From Aphodosoma sp045600865 (lineage in GTDB: Bacteria; Bacteroidota; Bacteroidia; Bacteroidales; Paludibacteraceae), in assembly GCA_045600865.1 (NCBI GenBank), contig JAZRYS010000168.1, forward strand, positions 1-64,000: a stretch of DNA of 64,000 nt. The letters run 5' to 3'. Positions 7,262-17,428 of this stretch are shown piece by piece (within the stretch, counting starts at the first letter, position 1; every line of letters begins with the position of its first letter). The notes beneath the pieces were generated by a model. The model was given only the letters and a program-made list of their open reading frames with translations, was not told where the DNA came from and did not search any database. A program made the position numbers and the translations under genes.

Positions 7262-10093
7262 ATGAGAAGGCTATTCTTAACAGCAATTGCAGTACTCTTG
7301 GCAGTACTGGCAATAGCACAGAATCCTATGGAACAGCAGCCCGTTCCAATGGACCCAACTGTACGTTATGGCAAACTGAACAATGGTTTGACATACTACA
7401 TTCGTCACAATGAGAAACCAGAACAGCGTTGCGAATTTCACATTGCCCAGGCCGTAGGTGCCATTCTTGAGGAAGACCATCAGAACGGTTTGGCACACTT
7501 CCTGGAACACATGTGTTTCAATGGTACAGAACACTTTCCCGGAAAGCTGATTATAAATTATTTCGAGAGCGTAGGTGTAAGTTTCGGTGGCGACATCAAT
7601 GCTTATACATCTCTGGACGAGACTGTTTATCGTCTTTCCAACGTACCGACAACACGCGAGAGCATACTTGACTCTGCATTGCTCGTCTTGTATGACTGGT
7701 CGTGTGCAGTATCTCTCTTGAGCGAGGAGATTGACAACGAGCGTGGCGTCATCCGTGAAGAGTGGCGTACAGGCAATACAGCATCCCGCCGCATGTATTT
7801 CAACTGGCTGAAGATGATGATGCCTAACAGTCAATATGCAAAACGTGATGTCATTGGTGATACAGCAGTAATCAACAACTTCTCGTATCAAGCACTCCGT
7901 GACTACTATCACAAATGGTATGGTCCAGACCTTCAGGCAATTGTTGTTATCGGTGACATTGATGTTGACAAGATGGAGCAGAAAATCATAAAGCTCTTCC
8001 AGAATGTCAAGGGACGTGAAGGCAAGACCCCACGTACACGCTATGGAGCAAACGACAATGAGAAACCAGACCTTGGCGTTTATCTTGATAAAGAAGCTCA
8101 GTATCAGCGTATCACAATCGGTTATAAGTTCCCAGCAGATCCAGACGAGGTTAAACTCTCGATGGCAGGATATGTCAATGACATGATCGTTGACATGATG
8201 AACTATGCAATCAACAACCGTTTCAACGAACTGGCGCAAGACCCTAAGGCTCCTTTCACGTCTATGGGTGGTGACTTCGAGAACCTTGCAGGAACAACAG
8301 ATGCTATGATGTTCATCGTAATGCCAAAAGACGGACAGGAACTTGAAGCATACAAGGCACTCGTGTATCAGATAGAGAAACTCCGTCGCTTTGGTATCAC
8401 AGAGTCAGAGCTCGAACGCGTCAAGGCAGACTATATGCAAGGTATAGAGAGCAGTTTCAACGAAAGAGACAACCGTAAGAACGATTCATGGGCACGGTCG
8501 TGCATCCGCCACTTCCTGGACCACAGTGGTCGCGCACTGACTTCTCCTGGTTTTGACAAGATGAAGGCTGAGCAGTTGTTCCCAACAATCACAGCTGCTA
8601 CAATCAATCAGATGATTACGCAACTGATTTCTGGCAAGAACATGTTCATCAATGGTGTGGGTAAGGACAATGCAGAATGCAAGATGCCTACAACCAGTGT
8701 AATGCTCAAAGAGTATGAAGCAGCCGACAAACTCAAGATTGATGCTCCAAAAGAGGAAAAGATTGACCGCCCTCTCGTTGAGCAGGATCCAAAGCCAGGC
8801 TATACAAAATCTAAAAAAGTGAATGAAGATCTTGGCTTAACCGAACTGACACTTTCCAATGGCATCAAAGTGGTAATCAAGACAACAGACTTCAAGAACG
8901 ATGAGATCAACATGACAGCCTTGTCGTACGGAGGCTACAGCCGCTGCAAGACTGCAGACCTTATCAATGCACAGTTGGCATCATCAATAGTTGAATTCAA
9001 TGGTATCGGAACATTCAATAGCATAGATCTGCGAAAAGTACTTGCTGGCAAGGATGTTAACGTAAGTCCATCTATCGACCGTTTCACTGAGGAGATGTCA
9101 GGCTACTCATCTGTAAAAGACTTCGGCACAATGCTGATGCTCAACTATCTCTACTTCACCGCTCCACGCAAAGACGACAATCAATTCAAGACTCTTTTAG
9201 AACTGATAAGTAATTCTGTCAGGAGCCGTGACGTTGATCCTAAAACTGAATATAATGATAAAATAAGCGAGACTCTCTATGCTCATTCTGACCGTATATT
9301 CAGCCTCACTACTGAAATGCTGCCAAAGATAAACCAGAAGAAAGCACTGCAAATATACAAAGAACGTTTTGCCAATCCTGCAGATTTCACATTCTATTTT
9401 GTAGGCAACATTGATGCCAACGATCCTATGGTTATCTCGTTAATCGAGAAATGGATTGGTGGTATGAAGACATCAGGCAAGAAAGAAAAAGCTGACTATG
9501 ATGACGGGGTACATTATGCCAAGGATGGCAACTATGTCTATTTCAAGAAAGACATGAAGACAAAAACAGCTTCAAACCGTGTATATATCCTTGGTGAAGG
9601 TTTTGAATACAACCTCAAGAACCGTATCGCAATAGACCTTATTGGTTCTATTCTCGGCACACGTTATCTTGAATCAATTCGTGAACGTGAAGGCGGTTCT
9701 TATGGCGTTGGAACACGCGGTACAATGATCCGTCGTCCTAAACCAGAAATGATGCTTCTCATGAATTTCGATACAGACCCTGACAAGCAGAATCATCTGC
9801 TCAATATCATATACGAAGAAGTTGAGACAATCATCGAGAACGGTCCTTTGGCAACAGATCTCAACAAAGAGAAGGAGAACCTTCTGAAGGTATATGACCA
9901 GAAAGTCAAAGAGAATGGCTATTGGATGAATACCATCTTGATGAATTATTACAACAACAACGGACTTAACTATCTGACAGACTACAAAAAGACAGTAGAG
10001 TCGATAGACGGAGCTTATATCCAGAAATTGCTCAAGGAGATTTATGAGCAGGGAAACATTGTTGAAGTGGTAATGATGCCAACAAGAAAATGA
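7262..10093 (+). CDS. Exported M16 family zinc metallopeptidase (PqqL-like)
   Basis: A 943-residue, two-half pitrilysin-type peptidase with signal peptide MRRLFLTAIAVLLAVLAIAQ. The inverted zinc motif HFLEH is at residues 79-83, with the downstream Glu in the block EIDNERGVIREEW. The second half (from about residue 530) repeats the fold without a zinc motif, as expected for the chamber-forming partner half. A family-typical segment REREGGSYGVGT is near residue 820. It probably degrades peptides in the periplasm or at the outer membrane. Its stop overlaps the next peptidase gene (ATGA), so an M16 and an S8 peptidase are translationally coupled here. Confidence 0.92.
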   Translation: MRRLFLTAIAVLLAVLAIAQNPMEQQPVPMDPTVRYGKLNNGLTYYIRHNEKPEQRCEFHIAQAVGAILEEDHQNGLAHFLEHMCFNGTEHFPGKLIINYFESVGVSFGGDINAYTSLDETVYRLSNVPTTRESILDSALLVLYDWSCAVSLLSEEIDNERGVIREEWRTGNTASRRMYFNWLKMMMPNSQYAKRDVIGDTAVINNFSYQALRDYYHKWYGPDLQAIVVIGDIDVDKMEQKIIKLFQNVKGREGKTPRTRYGANDNEKPDLGVYLDKEAQYQRITIGYKFPADPDEVKLSMAGYVNDMIVDMMNYAINNRFNELAQDPKAPFTSMGGDFENLAGTTDAMMFIVMPKDGQELEAYKALVYQIEKLRRFGITESELERVKADYMQGIESSFNERDNRKNDSWARSCIRHFLDHSGRALTSPGFDKMKAEQLFPTITAATINQMITQLISGKNMFINGVGKDNAECKMPTTSVMLKEYEAADKLKIDAPKEEKIDRPLVEQDPKPGYTKSKKVNEDLGLTELTLSNGIKVVIKTTDFKNDEINMTALSYGGYSRCKTADLINAQLASSIVEFNGIGTFNSIDLRKVLAGKDVNVSPSIDRFTEEMSGYSSVKDFGTMLMLNYLYFTAPRKDDNQFKTLLELISNSVRSRDVDPKTEYNDKISETLYAHSDRIFSLTTEMLPKINQKKALQIYKERFANPADFTFYFVGNIDANDPMVISLIEKWIGGMKTSGKKEKADYDDGVHYAKDGNYVYFKKDMKTKTASNRVYILGEGFEYNLKNRIAIDLIGSILGTRYLESIREREGGSYGVGTRGTMIRRPKPEMMLLMNFDTDPDKQNHLLNIIYEEVETIIENGPLATDLNKEKENLLKVYDQKVKENGYWMNTILMNYYNNNGLNYLTDYKKTVESIDGAYIQKLLKEIYEQGNIVEVVMMPTRK

Positions 10094-11676
10094 AAAAAAC
10101 CATATTACTTCTGCTGACCTTTTTGGCAGTTACTGCAGTGACTGCCAAAAGGATGCCAGCCATATATTATGTACAACTGAAGGACAAGCAGGGTTGCGGG
10201 TACACCACCAGCAACCCGTTGCCTTATCTAAGCCAACGTGCTATAGACAGACGCATCCGTTGGAATATTCCTGTTGATTCAACAGACCTGCCATTGACGC
10301 AGACGTATGTCGATTCGTTGATTTCGCTCGGTGCAGATGTCTATCAGAAAAGCCGATGGATGAATGGACTTCTTGTCTATGCAACTGATGCACAAATAGG
10401 TATGATAGAAAATCTGGGTTTTGTGAACTACGTGGAACAGGTACGTCCAGCTGCCAGCCAGAACATCTCTAAGAAACCTAAAAAGCCGATTCGCAAACAA
10501 AAAGCACCGAAAGAGCTGGATAATGACCAGAACCATCAAGTGGGAGCCGATTCTCTTCATGCCGCAGGATTCAGAGGCGAGGGAGTGCAGATTGCCATTA
10601 TTGATGCTGGATTTCCATTGGTAGATCAATTGCCAGGATTCGATTCACTCCGTAGTCGTGGAGGAATATTGGGAACATATAATCTTGTGTTGAAATCAAC
10701 TGATGTCTATCGCGATCTCGATCATGGCACAAAGTGCCTCAGCACTATGGCTTTCAACCTGCCAGGTGAATTTGTAGGTACTGCACCTGATGCGGACTAC
10801 TGGCTGTTGCGTACAGAGGTAGGGGAAGAAGAATATCTGTACGAAACAGACTTGTGGATTATGGCTGCAGAAATAGCAGATTCGGCCGGAGCAGATATCA
10901 TAACTTCCTCGTTGGGCTATTTCTATACCGATGACGAAGACCCACAATTTATCTATCAGAATATGGATGGGCAACATTTTCGCTCGTCGAGAGCTGCAAC
11001 AATGGCCGCAGAAAAGGGAATTGTGGTTTGTGTCGCTGTCGGCAACGAAGGCAGCCATGACTGGCACTACATTGGTACCCCAGCAGATGCTGATTCTGTT
11101 TTGTGCGTAGGAGGTGTTGATATCTCGGGCAGTCATTCTACATTCAGTTCGTTTGGACCGACGGCAGACAATAGGATAAAACCAGAAGTATGCGCACTGG
11201 CAACAAATGCCACCGTTGCAATGATGTATTACGAATATGGCAACATTACGTATGGCAGCGGAACATCATACGCCACACCTATAGCAGCAGGAACCATTGC
11301 ATCACTCATGTCGGCCTTTCCGGATATCAATCCTGCAGTGATACGCAAGGTTGTTGCCGAGACAGCATCTCAGCACGACAATCCAGACAATACGTTGGGT
11401 TATGGAATCCTTAATGGATGGCAGGCCTACAAACTTCTCATGGGTTATCCTTCGGGTGTCCAGGATGAAGCGGCTGATGAGACAGAAAAATGCAAGACAT
11501 GCGTAAATAACGGCATCTTATACATAGATGGATATATTGGAAATTACTTGATGTACAGTCCATCAGGGTGTGTCATAGGATCAGGAAACACCAACGGGTG
11601 CATTGATATTACCCCATATCCCTCAGGGATATATCTATTGAAATGTGGAGACGAAATAATCAAGGTATTAAAGTAA
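10090..11676 (+). CDS. Exported subtilisin-like S8 serine protease with T9SS-type tail
   Basis: A 528-residue protein with a signal peptide (MKKTILLLLTFLAVTAVTA). An N-terminal prodomain of about 120 residues precedes a basic linker (SKKPKKPIRKQK). The catalytic triad is visible: Asp172 in IAIIDAGFP, His212 in DLDHGTKCLS and Ser393 in GSGTSYATPIAAG. The oxyanion Asn is in VGNEGSH. After about residue 460 there is a short tail, GILYIDG...MYSPSG...YPSGIYLLKCGDEIIKVLK, resembling the T9SS sorting domain. It overlaps the M16 gene by 4 nt. It is likely cell-surface or secreted; its substrate is unknown. Confidence 0.92.
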   Translation: MKKTILLLLTFLAVTAVTAKRMPAIYYVQLKDKQGCGYTTSNPLPYLSQRAIDRRIRWNIPVDSTDLPLTQTYVDSLISLGADVYQKSRWMNGLLVYATDAQIGMIENLGFVNYVEQVRPAASQNISKKPKKPIRKQKAPKELDNDQNHQVGADSLHAAGFRGEGVQIAIIDAGFPLVDQLPGFDSLRSRGGILGTYNLVLKSTDVYRDLDHGTKCLSTMAFNLPGEFVGTAPDADYWLLRTEVGEEEYLYETDLWIMAAEIADSAGADIITSSLGYFYTDDEDPQFIYQNMDGQHFRSSRAATMAAEKGIVVCVAVGNEGSHDWHYIGTPADADSVLCVGGVDISGSHSTFSSFGPTADNRIKPEVCALATNATVAMMYYEYGNITYGSGTSYATPIAAGTIASLMSAFPDINPAVIRKVVAETASQHDNPDNTLGYGILNGWQAYKLLMGYPSGVQDEAADETEKCKTCVNNGILYIDGYIGNYLMYSPSGCVIGSGNTNGCIDITPYPSGIYLLKCGDEIIKVLK

Positions 11677-11722
11677 AAGTTAATAATTGCTAATCAAACA
11701 CACATTGTACCGATATTGTTCG

Positions 11723-11730
11723 TAACTTTG
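11723..11730 (+). promoter_or_regulatory. -7 box of the hpt-adk-obg-topA operon
   Basis: TAACTTTG at 11723-11730 matches TAnnTTTG and lies 29 nt before the ATG of hpt. No good -33 TTTG is visible at the usual distance (a TTG at 11705 is too close). The box overlaps the upstream GTG at 11730, which rules that codon out as a start. Confidence 0.6.
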
Positions 11731-11759
11731 TGCCGCATTTTTTGTTTTTGAGTTGCTAT

Positions 11760-12296
11760 ATGCAAAAGACCATTCAAGTGCTTGACAAAGAGTTTATTCT
11801 GCACATTCCGTATGAGACATTGCAGGGTAAAATTTATGATTTGGCGCAGCAATTGCAGCGCGAAACTGGGAACAGCAACCCTCTTTTTGTGGTAATGCTT
11901 AATGGAGCTTTCATGTTTGCTGCTGAACTGATGAAGGACATCAACACACCAGCAGAGATATCTTTCGTGAAATTCAGCTCATATACAGGAACGCAGTCGT
12001 CAGGCAAAGTGGATAAACTCATAGGACTGACGAACAGCATTGAAGGACGAAATGTCATCATAATAGAAGATATCGTCGAATCCGGGCTGACAATGAAATG
12101 TTGTAAAGAGATGCTGAAAGCGCAAGGTGCTGCATCGGTGAAGATTGCAGCATTGTTTGTCAAGCCACATTGTATGATACACGACGTGAAAGTGGATTAC
12201 CCAGTGCTTGAGATAGGCGATGACTTCATAGTGGGATTCGGGTTGGATTACAATGGCTATGGTCGCAATTACAAAGACATTTACAAATTAAAATAA
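11760..12296 (+). CDS. hpt: Hypoxanthine phosphoribosyltransferase
   Basis: A 178-residue type I phosphoribosyltransferase. The PRPP-binding loop VIIIEDIVESGLTM is typical of hypoxanthine-guanine enzymes, as are the N-terminal FVVMLNGAFMFAAEL segment and the C-terminal DDFIVGFGLDYNGYGRN block (purine-binding region). It salvages hypoxanthine and guanine to IMP and GMP. I start it at the ATG at 11760 because the frame's earlier GTG at 11730 coincides with the -7 promoter box. It is the first gene of an apparent operon with adk (9-nt gap), obg and topA. Confidence 0.93.
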   Translation: MQKTIQVLDKEFILHIPYETLQGKIYDLAQQLQRETGNSNPLFVVMLNGAFMFAAELMKDINTPAEISFVKFSSYTGTQSSGKVDKLIGLTNSIEGRNVIIIEDIVESGLTMKCCKEMLKAQGAASVKIAALFVKPHCMIHDVKVDYPVLEIGDDFIVGFGLDYNGYGRNYKDIYKLK

Positions 12297-12305
12297 CATA
12301 TCGAA

Positions 12306-12875
12306 ATGCTTAATATAGTAATCACAGGAGCACCAGGCTCAGGCAAAGGAACGCAGAGCGACCTCATTGTCAAAGAGTATGGCTTGTATCATATCTCGAC
12401 AGGAGACATGTTGCGTGCTGAGATAAAAATTGGCTCTGAGATAGGCAAGAAAGCAGAGAGCATCATCAATGACGGCAAATTGGTGCCAGACGAAGTGATG
12501 ATAGACATGCTGCGGAAGACAATCATGGAACACCATGATGCCAAAGGAATCATTTTCGATGGATTTCCACGTACTGTGGCTCAGGCAGAAGCATTGGACA
12601 GGATGCTTGCAGATATGGGAGAGAAGGTGAACATACTGCTTGTTATGAATGTTGAGCACCAGACACTCGTGGAAAGATTGCTTGAAAGAGGCAAGACATC
12701 AGGACGTGCAGATGACAATCTGGAGACAATTGAGAAACGCCTGAAAGTCTATACCGAAAACACATTGCCAGTCATTGAATTTTACAAAGCCACTGGCAGA
12801 CTGACTGAGGCAGACAACAACTCGACAGTTGATGCTTGCTTCGACCAGATAAAAAAGATTATTGCAGCACATTAA
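12306..12875 (+). CDS. adk: Adenylate kinase
   Basis: A 189-residue adenylate kinase. The P-loop GAPGSGKGTQ is at the N-terminus. The AMP-binding segments STGDMLRAEI and DGFPRTVAQAEAL are present. The short LID region (RGKTSGRADDNLETIEKRL) lacks the zinc-binding cysteines of long forms. It interconverts ATP and AMP with two ADP in the cytoplasm. The length is that of the short-LID form common in Bacteroidota. Gaps are 9 nt to hpt upstream and 9 nt to obg downstream, so the gene is inside the purine salvage/GTPase operon. Confidence 0.96.
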   Translation: MLNIVITGAPGSGKGTQSDLIVKEYGLYHISTGDMLRAEIKIGSEIGKKAESIINDGKLVPDEVMIDMLRKTIMEHHDAKGIIFDGFPRTVAQAEALDRMLADMGEKVNILLVMNVEHQTLVERLLERGKTSGRADDNLETIEKRLKVYTENTLPVIEFYKATGRLTEADNNSTVDACFDQIKKIIAAH

Positions 12876-12884
12876 ATCCCAGAC

Positions 12885-13889
12885 ATGGAAACAAACTTCA
12901 TCGACTACGCCAAGATTTATTGCCGCTCAGGACACGGAGGCCCGGGGTCAGCGCACCTGCATAGGGCCAAATACATGCCTAAAGGAGGCCCTGACGGAGG
13001 CGACGGAGGACGAGGCGGCCACGTCATAGTACGCGGCAATCGCAATTACTGGACTTTGATACATCTTAGGTACACTCGTCATGTGTTGGCTACTGACGGT
13101 GGTTCCGGCAGTGAGTCGCGCAGTTTCGGTGCAAACGGTGAGGACAAGATAATAGAAGTCCCATGCGGAACTACCATACACAATGCTGATACAGGAAAGT
13201 TCATAACCGACATAACGGAAGACGGTCAGGAGTACATACTGCTGAAAGGTGGCAGGGGTGGATTAGGCAATTGGCATTTCCGTACCTCGACCAACCAGAC
13301 ACCAAGGTTTGCACAACCTGGTGAAGACCGCCAGGAAATGAATGTCATCTTCGAACTCAAGCTGCTGGCAGATGTCGGATTGGTGGGATTTCCGAATGCA
13401 GGCAAATCAACGTTACTCAGCGTAGTGTCGGCAGCAAAGCCTGAGATAGCCAATTACCCATTTACGACACTTACGCCAAACCTTGGCATCGTGACATACA
13501 GAGACAACCAGTCGTTCTGTATGGCTGACATACCGGGAATAATCGAGGGCGCACATGAAGGTAGAGGGTTGGGCTTGAGATTTCTCAGGCATATTGAACG
13601 TAATTCAGTATTGCTCTTTCTGGTTCCTTCTGATGCGGAACACCATGTCAAGGAGTACAAGATTCTGCTTAAAGAACTGGAGGAGTACAATCCCGAACTG
13701 CTTGACAAGAAGCGCATTCTGGCAATATCAAAGTGCGATCTGATAACTGAAGAAGAAACATCTAAACTGCAAAAGAAAATACGCAGGTCTATTCCAAAAG
13801 AAATACCAATAGTGATGTTTTCGTCTGCAGGAAGATATAATCTTGATGAACTCAAGGATATCATCTGGCATTCAATAAACGAAGAATAA
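12885..13889 (+). CDS. obg: Obg family ribosome-associated GTPase
   Basis: A 334-residue protein. The N-terminal glycine-rich Obg fold (about residues 1-158) contains KGGPDGGDGGRGG and LKGGRGGLGN. The G domain follows: G1 GFPNAGKST, G3 DIPGIIEGAHEG, and G4 SKCD near residue 283. It takes part in late assembly of the large ribosomal subunit and in stress control. There is no extra C-terminal OCT domain. The ATG at 12885 is preceded by 9 nt after adk. topA starts 5 nt after its stop. Confidence 0.96.
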   Translation: METNFIDYAKIYCRSGHGGPGSAHLHRAKYMPKGGPDGGDGGRGGHVIVRGNRNYWTLIHLRYTRHVLATDGGSGSESRSFGANGEDKIIEVPCGTTIHNADTGKFITDITEDGQEYILLKGGRGGLGNWHFRTSTNQTPRFAQPGEDRQEMNVIFELKLLADVGLVGFPNAGKSTLLSVVSAAKPEIANYPFTTLTPNLGIVTYRDNQSFCMADIPGIIEGAHEGRGLGLRFLRHIERNSVLLFLVPSDAEHHVKEYKILLKELEEYNPELLDKKRILAISKCDLITEEETSKLQKKIRRSIPKEIPIVMFSSAGRYNLDELKDIIWHSINEE

Positions 13890-13894
13890 GAATT

Positions 13895-16207
13895 ATGGCA
13901 AAGAATTTAGTAATAGTAGAGTCACCAAACAAAATCAGTACAATAGAGAAATTTCTTGGGAAGGAATATAAAGTACTCTCATCCAAGGGTCATATCCGAG
14001 ACTTGAAGAAGACAGGTTTGGGTATTGAGATAGAGAATGGATTTTCTCCTATGTATGAGATTCCTTCCGACAAGAAGAAGACAGTGTCGGATCTGAAGAA
14101 AGCGGTAAGCGAGGCAGAAGTAGTCTGGCTTGCATCCGATGAAGACCGCGAAGGAGAGGCAATTGCATGGCATTTGTACGAAGTTCTCGGACTGAAGAAC
14201 AAGACCACACATCGTATAGTGTTCCACGAAATCACCAAGACTGCCATATTGGAGGCTATTCAGAATCCACGCGACATCAACATGAATATTGTTGACGCAC
14301 AGCAGGCAAGACGAGTGCTCGACCGAATAGTGGGATTTGAACTCAGCCCTGTGCTTTGGAAAAAGATAAAGACAAACCTGTCCGCAGGTCGTGTGCAATC
14401 TGTAACAGTCCGGCTTATAGTGGAACGAGAACGTGAGATAAACAATTTCCAGAGCGAAGAATCATATAAAATAGTGGCCGAACTGACAACCGAAAATGGA
14501 GTCAAGTTCAATGCAGAACTTAAGTCGAAGATATCTACCAAAGAAGAGGCAAAGGCCATTCTCGAAAAAGCATCAGGCAACAGCTTCAAAGTTTCAGGCA
14601 TAGAAACAAAGCCTATGCGCCGTCACCCAATGCCGCCATTCACTACCTCTACACTCCAGCAGGAAGCATCACGTAAATATGGCTATTCAGTGGCGCTTAC
14701 AATGCAGATTGCGCAACATCTGTATGAACAGGGAAAGATAACCTACATGCGTACTGACTCTGTCAATCTCTCAAATCTGGCAATGTCAACCATAAAAGAA
14801 GAGATACTGAACATTGCAGGCCCTGAATATTACAATGGTCATCAATATACAACCAAATCCAAAGGTGCACAGGAGGCTCATGAAGCTATCCGACCAACAT
14901 ACATGGCAAACCATGAGATAGAGGGAACATCGCAAGAGAAAAAACTATATGACCTCATCTGGAAACGTACCATTGCCTCGCAGATGGCAGATATCGAGAT
15001 AGAGAAGACAACAGTGACTGTGGATATGGGAAATGGTGATGAGAAATTCCAGGCATCCGGAGAGGTTGTGAAGTTCGATGGTTATCGCAGGATATATCAT
15101 GAGTCGTATGACGACAAAAACGACGATGCCGAAGAGCAGGGACTGCCAGCAATAAAGAATGGAGAGGTGCTCAATATGTCATCCATAACGGCAACCCAAA
15201 GATTCACAACACGTCCTCCAAGATACACGCAAGCGACACTTGTTCGCAAGCTTGAAGAACTCGGTATAGGTCGTCCATCAACCTACGCACCAATCGTGTC
15301 AACCATCTTGAAGCGCGAATATGTTGACATGCACGAAATTAATAATGCAGCACGTGACTATACGTATTTGGTGCTCAAAGGGAAACAGATAGTTGAAGGA
15401 TATAAACACGATAAGGCCTACGTAGAAAAAGGCAAACTTTCGCCTACAGATATAGGAATGGTTGTAAATGACTATCTTGTGGAGAACTTTGCCGAGATAA
15501 TGGATTACAATTTCACTGCAAATGTTGAGGAAGAATTCGATAAGATAGCGGAAGGTGATATGCCATGGGTTATGGCAATATCCAAATTCTATGGGCCATT
15601 CCATGCGACAGTAAATCAGGCATCGCATACCAACACGCAGAACAGGGTCGGAGAACGTCAACTCGGTACTGACCCAGTGAGTGGCGAACCTGTATTTGTA
15701 AAGATTGGACGTTATGGCCCTGTTGCCCAGATTGGCGTTGCAAGCGATGATGGCACGAAAAAACCGCGATTTGCCGCATTGAAGCAGGGCATGTCTATTG
15801 AGACACTTACGCTGGAAGAAGCTTTGGAATTGTTCAAGCTTCCATTCAGTCTTGGAGAATATGAGGGTCAGAAACTGACAGTAGGTACTGGCCGTTTCGG
15901 ACCATATCTCAGAGTCGGCACAGCGTTCATATCAATACCAAAAGGTATTGACCCGTTGAGCGTAAACCGTGAGATGGCTGAGAAAATAATTGCAGACAAA
16001 AAGAAAGCTGACCAAGAAAAGATAATAATACGCTTCGAGTCAGAGGATATAACTGTATTGCACGGACGAATGAATTCAGTCTATATCCAACACAACAAGG
16101 AGAACTACCGTATTCCAAAGAAATACGACACATCTGCTCTTACGTTGGACCAGTGCAAGGAGATTATTGCAGACGAAGGAAACAAGACCAAGAAGTCTAA
16201 GAAATAA
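13895..16207 (+). CDS. topA: DNA topoisomerase I
   Basis: A 770-residue type IA topoisomerase. The Toprim domain begins at the N-terminus (LVIVESPNKISTIEKFLG) with the acidic DxDxE block ASDEDREGEAIAWH. The active-site Tyr is in ITYMRTDSVNLS. Two C-terminal repeats of the GRFGPYLRVG type follow, and the protein ends in a Lys-rich tail. No zinc-ribbon cysteines are present, as usual for Bacteroidota TopA. It relaxes negative supercoils by single-strand passage. Its last 11 nt overlap the end of the convergent recX gene. gyrB, the opposing supercoiling enzyme, lies 2.4 kb away on the other strand. Confidence 0.97.
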   Translation: MAKNLVIVESPNKISTIEKFLGKEYKVLSSKGHIRDLKKTGLGIEIENGFSPMYEIPSDKKKTVSDLKKAVSEAEVVWLASDEDREGEAIAWHLYEVLGLKNKTTHRIVFHEITKTAILEAIQNPRDINMNIVDAQQARRVLDRIVGFELSPVLWKKIKTNLSAGRVQSVTVRLIVEREREINNFQSEESYKIVAELTTENGVKFNAELKSKISTKEEAKAILEKASGNSFKVSGIETKPMRRHPMPPFTTSTLQQEASRKYGYSVALTMQIAQHLYEQGKITYMRTDSVNLSNLAMSTIKEEILNIAGPEYYNGHQYTTKSKGAQEAHEAIRPTYMANHEIEGTSQEKKLYDLIWKRTIASQMADIEIEKTTVTVDMGNGDEKFQASGEVVKFDGYRRIYHESYDDKNDDAEEQGLPAIKNGEVLNMSSITATQRFTTRPPRYTQATLVRKLEELGIGRPSTYAPIVSTILKREYVDMHEINNAARDYTYLVLKGKQIVEGYKHDKAYVEKGKLSPTDIGMVVNDYLVENFAEIMDYNFTANVEEEFDKIAEGDMPWVMAISKFYGPFHATVNQASHTNTQNRVGERQLGTDPVSGEPVFVKIGRYGPVAQIGVASDDGTKKPRFAALKQGMSIETLTLEEALELFKLPFSLGEYEGQKLTVGTGRFGPYLRVGTAFISIPKGIDPLSVNREMAEKIIADKKKADQEKIIIRFESEDITVLHGRMNSVYIQHNKENYRIPKKYDTSALTLDQCKEIIADEGNKTKKSKK

Positions 16208-16634
16208 GTTCGCTCGCCAAAGAGAGTTCAAATCCTCGTCCAGCAACGTATCTTAACAGTTTTGCCTTGCGCTCGTAATCTGTTGCTGCTTTGATTTTTT
16301 TTGATTCTGACTCGACAAGGCTTTTAAGCACGTCAATGTACTCTTCCTCATCAATGCAAGATAAGGCATCGTCGATAGTGGCGGTGCCTATTTTCTTTGC
16401 CTTCAGCATCATGCGTATTTTTATGCGCCCCCAATGATTGAAACGGAATTTGTCCTTGACAAAAGCAATGGCATAGCGACTCTCGTTGATGAAATTGTTT
16501 TCAACAAGGGTTGTGATTATCTTGTCATGTTCTTCCACTGGCACTTTCCAATTCCAAAGTTTTTGCCTTATATCTTCTATGCAATGTTCAGACCGAGAAC
16601 AATAGTTCATGGCCTTGTCAAGATACTTATCCAT
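16197..16634 (-). CDS. recX: Regulatory protein RecX
   Basis: A 145-residue helical protein of the RecX family. It shows the typical repeats: AMNYCSRSEHCIEDIRQKLWNW, DKIITTLVENNFINESRYAIAFVKDKFRFNHWGRIKI and the third repeat ending in RGFELSLASELI. RecX modulates RecA filaments. Here recA is not adjacent; instead the gene ends the gyrB-dnaN-prmC-recX group and overlaps prmC by 8 nt at its start. It converges on topA with an 11-nt overlap of coding ends, so no room exists for a separate terminator. Confidence 0.88.
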   Translation of the reverse strand: MDKYLDKAMNYCSRSEHCIEDIRQKLWNWKVPVEEHDKIITTLVENNFINESRYAIAFVKDKFRFNHWGRIKIRMMLKAKKIGTATIDDALSCIDEEEYIDVLKSLVESESKKIKAATDYERKAKLLRYVAGRGFELSLASELIS

Positions 16635-17424
16635 GTCTTACGAAAAATCTTGGTTTGCCAAACTGATCTTTTATAATATCTCCATCATCTGTCAGATGTT
16701 TCATTTCCTCTGACAAATGCTCATTGATTTCAATTACCAATACTCCATTGGCTGAGAGATGCGTTCTTGAATATTCAATTATTGAACGGTGAAACAGTAA
16801 TTGATCATCGTCGGGAACAAAAAGAGCGTCATGAGGTTCCCAGTCAAGCACGTTTTTCCTCATTTCCTGCTTTTCCGTAGAAGTGATGTATGGGGGATTT
16901 GATATTATGATGTCAAAGGAACCATCGAGATTAAGGGCTGTCATATCTCCTTCCATGAAATGGATATTGTCAAGGCCGGCATTCTCTGCATTTTCACGGG
17001 CCAACGCCAATGCCTGTTCGGAAATATCAACGCCTATGACACTGGCATTAGGGAAAGCATTTGCCAAAGCAATTGCGATGCAGCCAGTGCCTGTGCCGAG
17101 ATCAAGAATGCGGTTTACATCTGGCAGATTACCGTCAGTTAGCCGTTGCACCAGCCATTCAGTTTCGGGACGTGGTATAAGTGCCCGTCTGTCACATTTT
17201 ATCCGTATTCCGCAGAAGTCGCACCATCCAAGCACATATTGCATCGGTTCACCACCCAAAAGACGTTCCACTGCTTTATTCACAAGTTCAGTAAGTGGGT
17301 AATTCTCTATGAGGTCTTTATCCAGGGTTACTTTGCCCACATCTTCCATTACAATGAGAGCGAGGGAATGTGCCTCGCTCTCATTGTATTCTGTCAATAG
17401 TCTTTTCTTGATTTCCCTGAACAT
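16627..17424 (-). CDS. prmC: Peptide chain release factor N5-glutamine methyltransferase
   Basis: A 265-residue methyltransferase. The N-terminal helical domain includes PMQYVLGWCDFCG and RALIPRPETEWLV. The SAM-binding motif ILDLGTGTGCIAIALA and the catalytic NPPY motif (IISNPPYIT) follow. It methylates the glutamine of the GGQ motif in release factors RF1 and RF2. It lies 4 nt after dnaN and overlaps recX, so it is co-transcribed with the replication genes. Confidence 0.95.
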   Translation of the reverse strand: MFREIKKRLLTEYNESEAHSLALIVMEDVGKVTLDKDLIENYPLTELVNKAVERLLGGEPMQYVLGWCDFCGIRIKCDRRALIPRPETEWLVQRLTDGNLPDVNRILDLGTGTGCIAIALANAFPNASVIGVDISEQALALARENAENAGLDNIHFMEGDMTALNLDGSFDIIISNPPYITSTEKQEMRKNVLDWEPHDALFVPDDDQLLFHRSIIEYSRTHLSANGVLVIEINEHLSEEMKHLTDDGDIIKDQFGKPRFFVRHG

Positions 17425-17428
17425 ATCA